From Meghimatium bilineatum (lineage: Eukaryota > Mollusca > Gastropoda > Stylommatophora > Philomycidae), in assembly GCA_034231615.1 (NCBI GenBank), contig CM067317.1:20357379-20421378 (forward strand): a DNA stretch of 64,000 nucleotides, read 5' to 3'. The position numbers were made by a program, and so were the translations under genes. Shown here piece after piece: positions 33,783 through 45,760 of this stretch. Below the pieces are notes generated by a model, which was not told the DNA's origin, searched no databases, and saw nothing but the letters and a program-made list of their open reading frames with translations. Numbering within the stretch: position 1 is the first letter of the stretch; every line of letters starts with the position of its first letter.

Positions 33783-34854
33783 ATTGTGTGTGGTCCTATA
33801 TATATATGAAACGATACTCTTTCGGCTGTTACAGGGGCAGTTTTAATATTTTCTTAGACATGTTTTGAAAAGAATAATTTTATTTCTGTATTATTTGCAA
33901 TACATAATATTGCATGCATTATATCTGTTGGGACGAAGATCTTATGATCGACACGTCAATTATTTTCGTGTTTAGTCTTTTTATTATAGTTGTTTTCTTC
34001 ATATATTTATTAGTAATGGTAGGTATTTGTAATACATATTTACTTGTTTAATATAATTCATATAGGGCCTATACAATAGATTGACGTTTTTTGTCTTCAG
34101 CGCTGGGGACTTTATAAAATAGTGAGTGGTGACGCTTGGTCTGATCCTTAAACATCAAAAATATTCATTTTGATGAATCGCGACGTTCTAATTTCTGTGA
34201 TACATTTAATTATTATTATTTTTTTTTTGGCCATCAAGCGTGTACATATTTTCCTTCTTTTACCTCACCGTTAGTACCAAGATTTACACTCTTCTCCAAC
34301 CTCAATGTTAGTTTCATGATTACATATTTCCTCTTGATATAGAAATTAATTACCGTCTTTACTTACACAGTAAACACTTGTAGATCCACTACAATTCAAT
34401 TTTAAACCCGCATAAACATGTATCTACTAGTTATCGTTTATTACACATTCGCCATTTCTTTTGTGAGTTTAATGTTTTAAAAGTATCGTTATCAGATTAT
34501 TCTAACAACAATGTACACAGACACTTGAAAGAAATCGATTTTTATTGGCAATGAAACAGGATTTAGCACAAATATGAGGAAGTACTAGGCCTGCCAGCAG
34601 GTGACTGATGTCGGAGTAACCAGTAAGTGATATCGGCATATCTACCGGCGACCAGACAGAAACTAATAAAATAGTAGGCTAAATGCCGATTATGTCCCAT
34701 TACGACATAGCTGAATTGGTTAACTCAAAAGACGTTAATAAGAATGGTTAGGGACCTATATAGAAGTTGAAGATTGATTGCAGTGATTACAAGTTTTAAA
34801 AAGCAATCAATATGACAATAAAGTTCTAAAAGTTGTTTTTGTATTTAGGTAATA
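32870..34854. other. AT-rich intergenic sequence
   Basis: No gene recognised. Contains a (CT)n(TA)n microsatellite at 33748-33782 and a poly-T run near 34219. Nothing else stands out. Confidence 0.3.
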
Positions 34855-35521
34855 TGAGGTATCTTCAAAAAGTTCCTGGAATAGTCGACTAGTATTTGAA
34901 TGAGAGATGATGTTATGGATATTTTATGTTTAGAAGTTGGTAATGACATTGATGAAATGACATGGCAGTTGGAAGTTAAAAATGTCCTTGATTGAACAAC
35001 GCACAAATGTCAAATTTTGTGTTTTGCTTGAAAAGTTATCTTCAGAGAAACTAACATTGCTTAATAAAGAATATAGTGATACCGTAATTAAGAAATCGCA
35101 AGTTTTTGTGCGGCGCAAGTGTTTTCGGGAAGGTCATCACACAGTTTGATTATGCTGCAGGACAATGCTTATCTATCCCTACTGGTAAAGCAGTACCTCG
35201 AAAAGCACAATGTGATTACCTTGGAACAGCTTTCATATTCTCCCGACCTTGCATCGGCTGATTTTTTTCTTGTTTCCTCGACTGAAATTGGCACTGTATG
35301 AACATCGATTCAAGGATGCAGATGGCGTTATCACAAATGTGACAAGACAGCTGAGAGAGGTGTCAAAGAATGAGACCCAAGAATGTTTCCAGTAGCAGTA
35401 TGCACGTTGGCAAAATGTGTAGTTGCCGAATGGAATTACTGTGAAGGAATTGTAGTGTACATAATTATATTGTTAAATATCTCTATATAATCCACTAATT
35501 CCGGGAACTTTTTTTACCTGG
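34855..35521 (+). mobile_element. Internally deleted mariner (DD34D) element
   Basis: The ends are inverted: GAGGTATCTTCAAAAAGTTC at the left and, reading inward from the right, CAGGTAAAAAAAGTTCCCGG. The plus strand carries the N-terminal helix-turn-helix (SLIEQRTNVKFCVLLEKLSS, KKSQVFVRRKCFREG, 34980-35125). It then jumps straight to the C-terminal catalytic end (LLVKQYLEKHNVITLEQLSY, SPDLASADFF with the last catalytic Asp, then a degraded tail). About half of the transposase, with the first catalytic Asp, is missing. Stops further break the rest. Confidence 0.8.
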
Positions 35522-35529
35522 TTTTTAAG

Positions 35530-36429
35530 AAAAAGTTTTTTTTCGAATACCTGTAGGCCTACATATTTCGCAAGCTTCTGCCGCCGGAGAGAAAAAAAAG
35601 GGAGGGGGGGGGGGTCAGCGTGAAATGGATTTCTAGCATTTCAACCCAACTCGCAAGGAAATAACTATTTTTCTTTTCTATTAAATGATCCACATGATTG
35701 ATGAAGAGGTACAGACTGACCAGCGAACACTACATATTTGCACCTGTACTTTTGTGACGGACTCTTAGATGACGGGGAATGTTATAATATATTCTTATAG
35801 ATGTGCCATCATTGCGAATGGGTCTACAAATATTACAGAATAAGTATGAGATCGTTGATCCACAAGTGTGTAATGCGCTCTTGGTAGGACGTACCGATCA
35901 AGGAATAATAATGCTCTCTAATACCTGTTTTCGGTGACAACACAGTACACAGCCTTAAACTCCGTGAGCACCACCATGCCTTGGAGATAACCATATATGA
36001 GTCCAGGTGTTGTCTCAGTTACACAACTGAGAAGATTCTGTGCTTTTGTCAGAAAGGTTATGGTTTGTCAAGAGCTACCTTCGCATAGTTGAAGAGTTTA
36101 TTTCATCATCATCATCGTCTCCAGCGTTTTCTCTCAAACTTGGATGAATCTAATCTGCAAATTAGCAAGATTTTGTGTCATGGTTTAAAATTTAACTGCG
36201 ATATTTGCACCTTTCGATATGACATATCCGATACTGCCTCCAAAATTCGTAATAGTACAAGCACAAAATAAATTTACACGTTCACAAAAATAAACATATA
36301 TGAAGCACATAAAAAGACCGCCTCCAGAGAACTACCCCTGACTTAGGCATAAAGGGGGTATATAGCGAAATGAAAAGAACTACCACAATGTTTTTTGTTA
36401 TTGCAATTATTTCGAACCCTAGGCATATG
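35530..36429. other. No recognisable feature
   Basis: Contains a poly-G tract (35601-35612) and AT-rich sequence. No gene or repeat recognised. Confidence 0.3.
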
Positions 36430-37322
36430 ATATAACCCTAGGCAAGATGTCACACTTTTCACGTTTTAGCATATTCTGACAACTAGCGTAACTGTGAGCG
36501 ATGTAACCTCCATCAGTGTATAGCTTATCCATCCATCTAACATTAGTGAGGATATTGAAAACATACAACTATGTGTAGACAGTAGAATGAGATTTTCTGA
36601 ACACATGAAAAAACACATCTTGCCCCATTTTTGGGGGCAAGATGGCACAGTCAAAAAGGTGATACAAACCATTATAAAATTGAGAACAATCACCTCTGCA
36701 ACAGGTCTAGCACACAGGCAGTGTGTAAATGTGTGTTAAGAATAGATAGAATAAATAGATATACATAGTTTTGTAACTTTACTCTGAAAACAAAAGTTCT
36801 AATAAAAAATATAGTACGTAAGTTCCGTTTTAAAGCTAATATTGCTTTTGTAAGGTTGGTTCTTCATCATAACCATATATATATATATATATATATCAGT
36901 CTCTCCCAGCCTTAGATCGGCACCCATGACATTAACCTTCTGCGCCATCTTTCCCCAAATAACATGGTTAGCAACTTTAATAAAGTGTCACCCAAAAGAA
37001 TATATTTGGACAAGGTAACGTGCATAATAACGTAACAATACAATATATGTTTCAGTTTAAACATGTAAAAAAAATATGACAGTAATGATAACAGCAGACA
37101 AGAAGTAACAAGTTGGGAAAAAAAATAGATCGAGACCCATGAAAAACAAACTTACCTCATGGTTGGAAAACGACATGTATGTAAACTGTTAAATTTTGTT
37201 GTGTCATAGAATGGAAGTTTCTCGCCAGACCTAGTCACGTGTCCTACCGAGAAAATCCATAGGCTCTTAAAAAAAACCGAAACATCGTCTTGCACCACGC
37301 GCCATCTTACCCCATGCTACCT
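36430..37322. mobile_element. Internally deleted relative of the pogo-like transposon
   Basis: Its left ~240 bp matches 39420-39660 (CACTTTTCACGTTTTAGC, TTCTGACAACTAG, CATCTTGCCCCATTTTTGG). Its right ~390 bp matches 41140-41527 (GCGCCATCTTTCCCCAAATA, GTTTCAGTTTAAACATGTAA, ending CGCCATCTTACCCC, GCTACC). The coding middle is absent. Near the left end lies a hairpin, CATCTTGCCCC / GGGGCAAGATG (36618-36646), also kept in the larger copy. The left tip is too diverged to fix exactly. Confidence 0.8.
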
Positions 37323-37584
37323 ACTTTATATCAATTTATAGAATTTTTAATTAATTATTTTTAAACCAAACCGTATCATATACCTCAAATAACGATACAC
37401 TCTTGGCGAATGTGACTGTGTCGATAGAGATGCAAGCCAACAACAAAAAGTCAAGCATCCATGACGTTAGCTTTAGGCGTTGTGACCAACGTGTAGGTAC
37501 AGGAACCAGTTCTCTTGTACGATTGGCTGACTATACTAACGAGATGGTTGCAGACTTTCAGTGAAAGTAGTAAAAACACTGAAT

Positions 37585-37750
37585 ATATTAGTCTCCAAAG
37601 CCAAAGTCGGATGTATCGAGTCATTGGCACAAGTAAAACGGTGACACAATGCATTTCCGTTCTCTGGGCTACACTAATGCTGGTAATCTGGTAGTATCAT
37701 TCTCCTGCTATAATGAGATAACCGGTAGGAGTTTGAGAAAGCTAAAACCA
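37585..37750 (+). repeat. Dispersed retroposon family A, copy 2
   Basis: Has CCAAAGTCGGATGTATCGAG, GTGACACAATGCATTTCCGT and GTAGGAGTTTGAGAAAGC. 5'-truncated relative to 48425-48715. Its target-site duplication was not found. Confidence 0.65.
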
Positions 37751-39410
37751 TACACTTATAATCATACATAGGCTATACTTCGGCAGTATTATAGACAGAA
37801 GCAGAACAAACAACGATGTTAATTAAATTACACATTCTAAAAGAAAGAAAGCTACTATGTTAATGTTCCGCTTGTTATGGTTTTTTTTCTGTCTCTGCAG
37901 TTTTTAAATTATAATTTATCAATCACACTTCTCCAAATTTCCCGCATGCGTTTTCATTTAGCTCTTTGTTTTATTGTAGACATTGCCATCTTGTACTCGC
38001 CGTGTGCTATGTTGTTTTCTTGATAACGGCATTTTGCCAAAATGTCGATTTGTGCGTGATTTCAACATCTTAGGAAAATATAATATGCAATTGAGTACTA
38101 GGAAACATCTTAAGAAACATAAAGAAAATGATACTTCTCCCCCCCCCCCTTTTAACTAAAGCCGTATTTCCGGGCTTGTGTATGTGCAAGGCTAAAAAAG
38201 TCATGTATCGCAGCGTCTATATAAATTACAATACCTTACAAATTAAAACATTTTCAGGGAGACAGATATGAAGAAACACTTTCACAGCACACATGTATAT
38301 CTGCAAATTAAGTCCAAAAAAATTCCCTTAAGGAAAATAAATATAACATAATTTGAAGTAATGGTGGTTTGGGGTTCAATACGGGAAGAAGTGCCCACAT
38401 TATTAAAGAAACGCAACATAAGTTCGAAAAAAAAACTGAGCCAACATTATTTAACGAAACAAAGTATTGGCAGATAAGCAGTTATCGCATAAATATTACT
38501 TTAATTATGTACCTATTTAGTGCGCAGTAGACATTTGTTGGGTTGGCGGGGTGGGGGAGGACACATATATATAGTTTTTGGGAGGGGGAATTACGGTTAG
38601 GATTAGATTTATATATATATATATTTGCCGCCGTACAACAGCTTTATGTATAGCTGGCACGCTCAGTAAATAGAGATCTCCGATTAAACTGACAATTTTG
38701 TTTTCGTGGCAACACGGTCTGTCAGTGACATAATTTCAGTGCAAACACGAAAGCTGCGCTTACAATAACAAAGTTGGAATGAAACTGTGCATAATATTAA
38801 AAGTTGGAATGTAGGCACGTCTTCTTGTATTGCACCAGTTGCGGAATTATGGGATTAAATTATCTGCTTACAATAACTAATAACTAAGCATCTTTGTAGT
38901 GAGGCACGTTCATGTTAGCAATGGACGTACCTCTACCTTTGTTATTAAAGAATGTATTATCTTTAAAAGAGATTGAAAACCTTAAGCCACTTGATATTTG
39001 GGCTGTTAGTAAATTGAAGTTGGTAGGTAGGAGATGAAGACATTCTTTCGTGATATATAACCCTTTCAATACTGGGCGTAAATCAACATGGGTTATATTA
39101 GGGAAATATACCAAATAAAAATATTGAAGATAAGGGTTCAGCTAATTATATTATAACAATAGCGAAGGTTAACAGTCTTTACAATATAGTAAATTTAAGT
39201 AAGCAATTATGTTTGAAAATATTATAAAAATTTAGTTCTTCAATTTTACGCAGAAATAACTCGAATGCTGGTGGGGGTCTGTGTTCAAGTCCATAGTGAC
39301 AAGTACAGTGATAAAGGGGCTGGAAAGTTTGATTAAAAGTGAAGACTAAAAATTGCTACAGAGTGCAGTTCCCGTGCAGTATGGTGAATCGTGACAAACA
39401 TATTACTATG
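37751..39410. other. AT-rich intergenic sequence
   Basis: No gene recognised. Contains a poly-C tract (38140-38149), G-rich stretches near 38540-38592 and a short (AT)n run at 38610-38622. Confidence 0.3.
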
Positions 39411-39412
39411 TA

Positions 39413-41527
39413 GGGTAGCAGGGGGTAAGATGGCGCATTTTTCACATTTTAGCGTATTCTGACAACTAGACGTAATTATGAGAGACCAAACTGGTATCAG
39501 TGTATAGCGTATCGATTTATCTTACATATGTGATGTTATTGACAACATACAGCTACATGTAGACAGTAGAATGAGAATTTTCTAACATATGTAAAAAAAA
39601 AAACCATCTTGCCCCATTTTTGGGAGCAAGATGGCGCAGGAAAAAAAGGTGAAAGAAATACATACAAATCAACAGAAAATTGACAGAAACTGCAAAATAA
39701 CAGCGTCACTGTTGTGTCTTCACATAGTCGGTCACGTGTGATAATTATAGAATACAAAGACTAAGTCTATGTACATTTAAGTCACTTTAATCATAAATAC
39801 AATCAACCATTAAACAAATTAATATTGAAAAAAACATGGAAAGATCAATTTGAAACTGATCACTGACCTCTAAAAAATACGCCTAATATATAGGAAACAT
39901 GGTAAGATCAGTTTTAAAACTGATCATACCTCTGTAGCGTGCAATGCTACTATGCATGGGAGTTTGCAGTTTCTCAATAATATCGGACTAGCCGAAAAAG
40001 GATTCTTCCTCTGTGCAGAAAAATCGTGGTGACATTAGGACGTTTTTAAAAAAAGATCCCAATGTAACCACCATCTTCAACTTCAGTCACTCTTGCGACA
40101 TAAAGGCGGAATGAGCCTTTACTTTTCCCATCCACCCTAACAACAACGTAACTATTTATGCCTAGTGGCACATCATCCTCATTTTCAGATGAGATGCTCA
40201 AGTCGTCGCTGCTGTCATGCAGAGAAAACTGAGTATCACAATCTGAGGAATCGTCTTCAATTACACATGTTTTCTTCTGCTTGACATCAGCGACGCTTCC
40301 ACTGTTTAATTTAGTCTTAGCTGTTTTTTTGGGGGATGGCATTTTTGTAACTTTTTATCAGCACTCATACTGCATGCAACAGTAACCATTTTGCCTTGCT
40401 CAGCTGAAACATTTTTAGCCACTTCACTCTTGCCTACTGGAGCAATATGTTTGGGCAATTTGTTTGGCACTGTCTGAAAGCCACTTTCATCCATGTTGTA
40501 GATTCGATGTGCTGGAAACTTATATTTCTCCAGGGATTCTTGCAAATTTTTATAATATTGGGCCGATTTTTCTGTATTGAATCCCATCGTTCTAGCTACA
40601 CTTGTCTTTCTTGGAATCCTTAGTGACAGATTATTTCTCTTCATAAAATCTATAGCCCAATCTAATCCAGCTACTTTTGTCATCCGTGAGAAAGTGTGTG
40701 ATATTCCATTCTTTTCTGCGAATTCAAATGTCAGGAAGCGTAGAGACTTCAGGGTTAGTCCATAAAATCTGGAATCCAATGCTACACAATGTTGAACAAT
40801 TTATTTTTCTTGATCAGGAGTAAATGTTGATTTAAAAGACTCAGACCCCACAACCAGCTTTCATTCTCCTCCGAATCGTTGATTCTGGGTAGCCAATACC
40901 TGTAGAAATCTCCCTCACTGACAAGCCTGCTTCTATTAGTTGCCTGACCTGGATAATAATATTTTCCATCATTGGCTTCCTTTTATCGTTCTTCCGTTTG
41001 TAATTCCTAAACAGAAACGCAATGAGACAGTTAATTAAACTGTATAACTGGTTTAAATATTTTGCAAAATGAGGGGGACTAATGACAGCAGCGAGTAGGG
41101 TAAGATGGCGCAGCGAGTCAGCAACCCCATCTTGCCCCATTAATTATGCGCCATCTTTCCCCAAATAAGATGGTTAGCAACTTTAATAAAATGTCACAAA
41201 AAACAAAATATGTTGATAGGTAACGTGCTTAATAACTTAACAATACAATATATATTTCAGTTTAAACATGTAAAAAAAACATGACAGTAATGATAACAAC
41301 AGATAAGGAGTAAAGAGTTGGAAAAAAAAATAGATCGAGACCCATGAAAAACAAACTTACCTCATAATTGGAAAACGACTTGTCCATGAACTGTCAAATT
41401 TTGTTGTGTCATAGAATGGATGTTTCCCACCAGACCTAGTCATGTGTCCTACTGGAAAAACCCATAGGCTCGGCAAAAAAAACGAAACGCCGTCTTGTCC
41501 CGCGCGCCATCTTACCCCCTGCTACCC
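39413..41527 (-). mobile_element. Pogo-like DNA transposon with TIRs and TA target site
   Basis: The ends GGGTAGCAGGGGGTAAGATG (left) and, read inward, GGGTAGCAGGGGGTAAGATG (right, to 41527) are identical inverted repeats bordered by TA on both sides. The minus strand codes for a transposase. Around 41040-40850 is a psq-type helix-turn-helix (ENIIIQVRQLIEAGLSVREI). 40779-40306 holds the CENP-B-like region (EFAEKNGISHTFSRMTKVAG) and the first catalytic block RIYNMDESGFQTVPNKLP. The frame then passes, at about 40340, into an acidic C-terminus (DDSSDCDTQFSLHDSSDDLS, 40290-40190). The part with the second and third catalytic acids is missing, so this copy is internally deleted and not autonomous. 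A smaller relative lies at 36430-37322. Confidence 0.87.
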
Positions 41528-41614
41528 TACAGCTGGCTTGTATGACTACGGACGTTCACCGTTCAGTTGAATTGATTAAACACTAATTGATGAATTAGTT
41601 ACCGTAGCAGAAGA

Positions 41615-41765
41615 TGGATGTGTCGGATTATTTGCTCAAATTAAACGACAACACAACATCTCATCCCTCGCCGAGTTACTTCCTGCTGTAAATCTATTAT
41701 TATCATCGTCCTGCTAAATAATAAATCCAGTGCGACTTTGAGAACGAACGCAAAAAAACAACAAC
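41615..41765 (+). repeat. Dispersed retroposon family A, copy 3
   Basis: GCAGAAGATGGATGTGTCGG, then ACAACACAACATCTCATCCC and ACTTTGAGAACGAACGCAAA, ending in an A/AAC-rich tail. 5'-truncated. Confidence 0.65.
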
Positions 41766-42118
41766 AAAACACACAACTCAAATGCTGAAAAAAATTATGT
41801 CATAAGCTTGTAAAGTTTCCTTAAAGTAGATGTCAATCAGTTTTAATTGTGTAATGATATAAACATATTAGATGTCATATAATATGGAGTATAATTGCTT
41901 ATTCTAATTCACGTTAAAGTCATATTCTTGTTATTCACAATTATTTGTCACAATCATGAAATACATTGGAATTAGACTGAGTGAAAATTCTGAGCTAACG
42001 AACAATGCCTCCACAGTGAAGTACATCGGAACAATACTCTTTGTTTGAGAGTAATGGAGTTACGCCCCCAAGGGGTAATGGAACTGGCATTTTTTTGTCT
42101 TTAATATTCTGTTCGATA

Positions 42119-42124
<6 letters not shown>

Positions 42125-42206
<82 letters not shown>
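42125..42206. repeat. (CT)n microsatellite, ~80 bp
   Basis: Uninterrupted CTCTCTCT tract followed by a short (AT)n run. Confidence 0.97.
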
Positions 42207-42217
<11 letters not shown>

Positions 42218-42364
42218 CATAAATATATGTTGAGCTGATGAGTTGTCATCGTATTGGTATTGGATGTTGACTATAATGGCTGTGATAGTTAACGACATAG
42301 ACCTATAGGAAATATGATACTTCTTAAGGTGTAGGTTATGGGAAAGTAAAATATATTAGTTGAT

Positions 42365-42625
42365 ATCACTCCCAGCGTTGTCGAGACCTGAAAGGGGAGA
42401 AAATCATAGCAACAATGTGGACTGTAATGCACATCTGAAACGATTAAGGAGGTTTGGTGGTGCTAGTTGTTGTTCAATCCAATAGACGAAAGTAACCCAC
42501 TAACTATTTATGTCAAGCCGAAATCCACAGACATTGCAACCAAGCCCTAAACAATTACCCAACGCATTCATGTGTCTGGGCTACTTCATACTGGCAAGTA
42601 GGAGTTTGAGAACGAATGCATAAAA
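42365..42625 (+). repeat. Dispersed retroposon family A, copy 4 (long form)
   Basis: Includes the 5' part (TCGAGACCTGAAAGGGGAGA, GATTAAGGAGGTTTGG) that also heads the copy at 48425, and the 3' end (AGTAGGAGTTTGAGAACGAA). The middle is diverged. Confidence 0.65.
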
Positions 42626-42629
42626 AATA

Positions 42630-43790
42630 TCACAATATGACAAATAAATTAGAATTATTTATATGTAATAACATGATTTATATATTATAGATAGTCGGCA
42701 ATTTTTGTATGCGACTTAGTGCTTTGCTATCATTACTATATAACGCAAAAAGTTCCTCCGCTCATTCCGCTTCTTTTAACGATGCCATCATGTTGTTCCA
42801 GCATTTCTTTGTCTTGTTTCACATGTATTTGAGTGTGTTTTATATATTTCTGTTTGTGTTGTTTTAAATCTGACCTAGTTTCAACCCTTCCGAGTGATCT
42901 CCACATTTTGCTCTGCCATGTGAATGTCAACAGTGCCGTTCTTTCTCGTCGTTTTTTTATTTTGTGTATATAGTCTTGATAAAGGCCTTGAGATAGAAAC
43001 ATCGATTTGTGTGCACTATTATGTGTGTTTCAAATGATTAACAAAACTTCATTACCCAGTTCCAAGCTTTGCCAATGATTGACTGAAGCAGCATAACTAG
43101 TGTCGCATTCAGAATGTACTCTACGTAGGTGGCGTCTTTCCTCAATTTTCTTCTTCTGCCATCGATTGTTAAGCATCCATTCCAATATTTATCACGTCTG
43201 CTTTAGGTCATCTTGGTTTCCCCACGACTTGTTTTGTAGAAAAGCTAATGTGCGCCAGATTGTGGTTATGTGAAAAGCGAGACTGTGACAATCCTGCAGG
43301 CTGTTATCTAGTGTCTGTGTTGCTGCTCCGAAGCCGAAGATGCCACAATTTCGCTGATACCAATTCAGTGTAAGTGTACTTTTAGAGGACAGTGTTCTGT
43401 TCTCAATCAAAATATGCCGACTTGCTCATTTATGTTCCAGTTGTTTTGCTCATGGTTATAGTTTCCAATTAGTTCTCTCCACCGAAGTCGCATACAATGA
43501 TTTAGCAGAGACTTTACTAGCATGAGCACTGCTACACATTTGTCGGTGTCTGGATCATGCGAGAAAGTGACGAGTGAACTCGAACCCTGGTCACCAGGTC
43601 GATAGACGAGTGACAGCTATAACATAAACGTCTCTGAATAGCTTTAATGTTGACCTTTTAAATATCTGTTGTGTCTATGGAGTAGGGGGGGGGGGGGGAG
43701 ACTACTAGTTAGTCAAGACTTCTAACGCATACATTCACAAACTACTATGAATATGGACCGGTCTTTCCAGGATCGCGCAGTAGATTTTCT
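42630..43790. other. Intergenic sequence
   Basis: No gene recognised. A poly-G tract is at 43684-43698. Minus frames 43002-42736 and 43410-43192 have no recognised motif. Confidence 0.3.
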
Positions 43791-43792
43791 CC

Positions 43793-43920
43793 GTAGGATG
43801 CAAGTCTTTGAAATTCCGTCCCACCTAAAATGACTTTTCTTTGAAATGCCGCCCCTGACAATGTTTTGATTGGGCCGCCTGATGCGGCCGCCTCTCTGCA
43901 TCACGGCATAGCCCTGGGTT
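43793..43920 (+). repeat. Dispersed repeat family C, copy 3
   Basis: ATGCAAGTCTTTGAAATTCC, TTTGAAATGCCGCCCCTGAC, GGGCCGCCTGATGCGGCCGC and GGCATAGCCCTG, in the family order. Confidence 0.7.
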
Positions 43921-44099
43921 GGTCGACCACAGACAACAACAACACACACTGTACAGGTAGGCCTATGTACATTTCTCGAGAACTACAATTGTATAACGTT
44001 AGTAAGTGCCAGAAGGCCTCAATACTGCAATGGCCAAATTAGGCATATGCCTCATCATCATCATCAAGTGCCGTCTCCGCAACGAAGGTTGGCTGCAAC

Positions 44100-45760
44100 G
44101 TATCTTCAACATCTCCTGTCTCTTGTCTTGGTGGTGCACTCTGCTAGACTGTAACCTGTCCATCGTGTGATGTTACTCTCCCATTTGTATCTCTGCCTAC
44201 CTCTTGCTCGCTTCCCTTTGACTTTACCCTCAAGTAAGGTCTTCAATAAGGTGTCATGTCTTTTAATGTGTCCAAAGTATTTTATTTGCCTGATATTTAT
44301 TTCTCTTAGTAGTACTTTCTTCATATTAAGTGTCTTTAGCACCGCTTTATTTGTTTTCTTCTCTTTCCATGATATTCTCCCTATTCTTCTATATACCCAC
44401 ATCTCAAAGGCATCAATTTTGTCTTCTAATTGTTTATTTAGTGTCCATGTTTCTGAGCCATACATTAATATGGAATAGATGTAGCATTTTATAATTCTCA
44501 TTTTTAACTTGTTTGTAATTTGTTTAGATATTGATAATTTCCTCATGTCATTGAAGGTACTTTTAGCCATTCCTATTATCCTTTTAACTTCTGTTTCACA
44601 TCTGCCATCATTTGCGACTATGTGTCCAAGATATTGATACTGTTTTACTTGTTGTAGTTTCTCTCCCTGTATGTTTATGTTTACCTCCTGTTCTTCTGTG
44701 TCTTTGCTGATTATCATGGTTTTATTTTTTTTTTGAATATTTATATCCAGTCCATATTCATTACTTGATTTATTGACTTGATCTATTAGTCTTTGTAGTT
44801 CATGTTCACTTTCTACCAAAAGAACAGTGTCATCTGCATATCTCAGTATACTCAGTATAGTTTATCTGGTTCCTTTATTTTCCTAAAACAGAATTGTTCT
44901 TCACCGACCTCCATGTCTACCTTGTTCTTAATTCTTTCATGTATTATCTTGAGAAATATTTTAGTTAGATGGCTCATTAGACTTATTGTTCTATATCTGT
45001 ACAGTCCACAGCCCTGGGCTTCTTAGGTAGTGGTATGAATATTGATGATGTTAGGTCTTTAGGCATATGGCCTGTTTCGTATATGTCATTGCAAATTTCT
45101 GTGATAGTATCTACACCAAATTCATTTAGAGTTTTTATTATGTCTGCTGTTATGTCCGAGCCTGCAGCCTTTCCACATTTTATTTAATTTATTGCACGTT
45201 CTACTTCTGATTTTAGTATTGCTGGTCCATCATTGTTGTGTGTTGTTGGTTTTTTGTTCCCTTGGTCGTCAAACAGTTCTGTTACATAGTCCGCCCATCT
45301 TGTAAGTGCTTTTGTTTTTATCAAATATTATTGTACCATTTTTATCCTTAATACAGCCACCCCCATTTATAGGATTTTCCTTATTTGTGATCAGCCTTAT
45401 CTCCTTATGCATTAATTTTGTCTTCTGTTGTATGGACATCTCCTCTATTTCACTGCATTTTCTTTCTAACCATTGTTTTTTCACTTTTCTGCACATGTTA
45501 CGTATCTCATTGTCTATAATTGAGTATTTTGGAGTATTTTTAGCTTTCTTTCTTTCTGTCATTTTCTCAAATATTTCATCTCTCATCCATGTTTGTTTGT
45601 TCTTGGTATTTCTTATTGGTAAATTTTCATTTGATGTTTGAATACTTTTCCTTAAGCTGTCCCATTTATTGCTTATTTTCTCTTCTGGATTTTCCCTTCT
45701 GTATTGTTCCATGCACTCTATCATTATATTATATTTATATATTTATTCATATTTATTCCT
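44100..45760 (-). mobile_element. RTE-like LINE with reverse-transcriptase core, largest LINE copy here
   Basis: Minus strand. The 5' part (45724-45269) is the linker between endonuclease and RT (KWDSLRKSIQTSNENLPIRN, KQTWMRDEIFEKMTERKKAK). RT fingers follow near 45010-44880 (YRTISLMSHLTKIFLKIIHE, KVDMEVGEEQF). The active site YADD is encoded at 44829-44840, within RYADDTVLLVESEHELQRL. A 237-codon open C-terminal stretch (44819-44106) holds YQYLGHIVANDGRC, MYGSETWTLNKQLEDKIDAF, YRRIGRISWKEKKTNKAVLK and KYFGHIKRHDTLLKTLLEGK with the basic KGKRARGRQRYKW block. The endonuclease is not seen upstream, so it is 5'-truncated. A few frame breaks between 45270 and 44870 disable it. Confidence 0.87.

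Noticed and set aside
42041-42298. Frames of LS or RE repeats on both strands
   Set aside because: Translation of the (CT)n tract.
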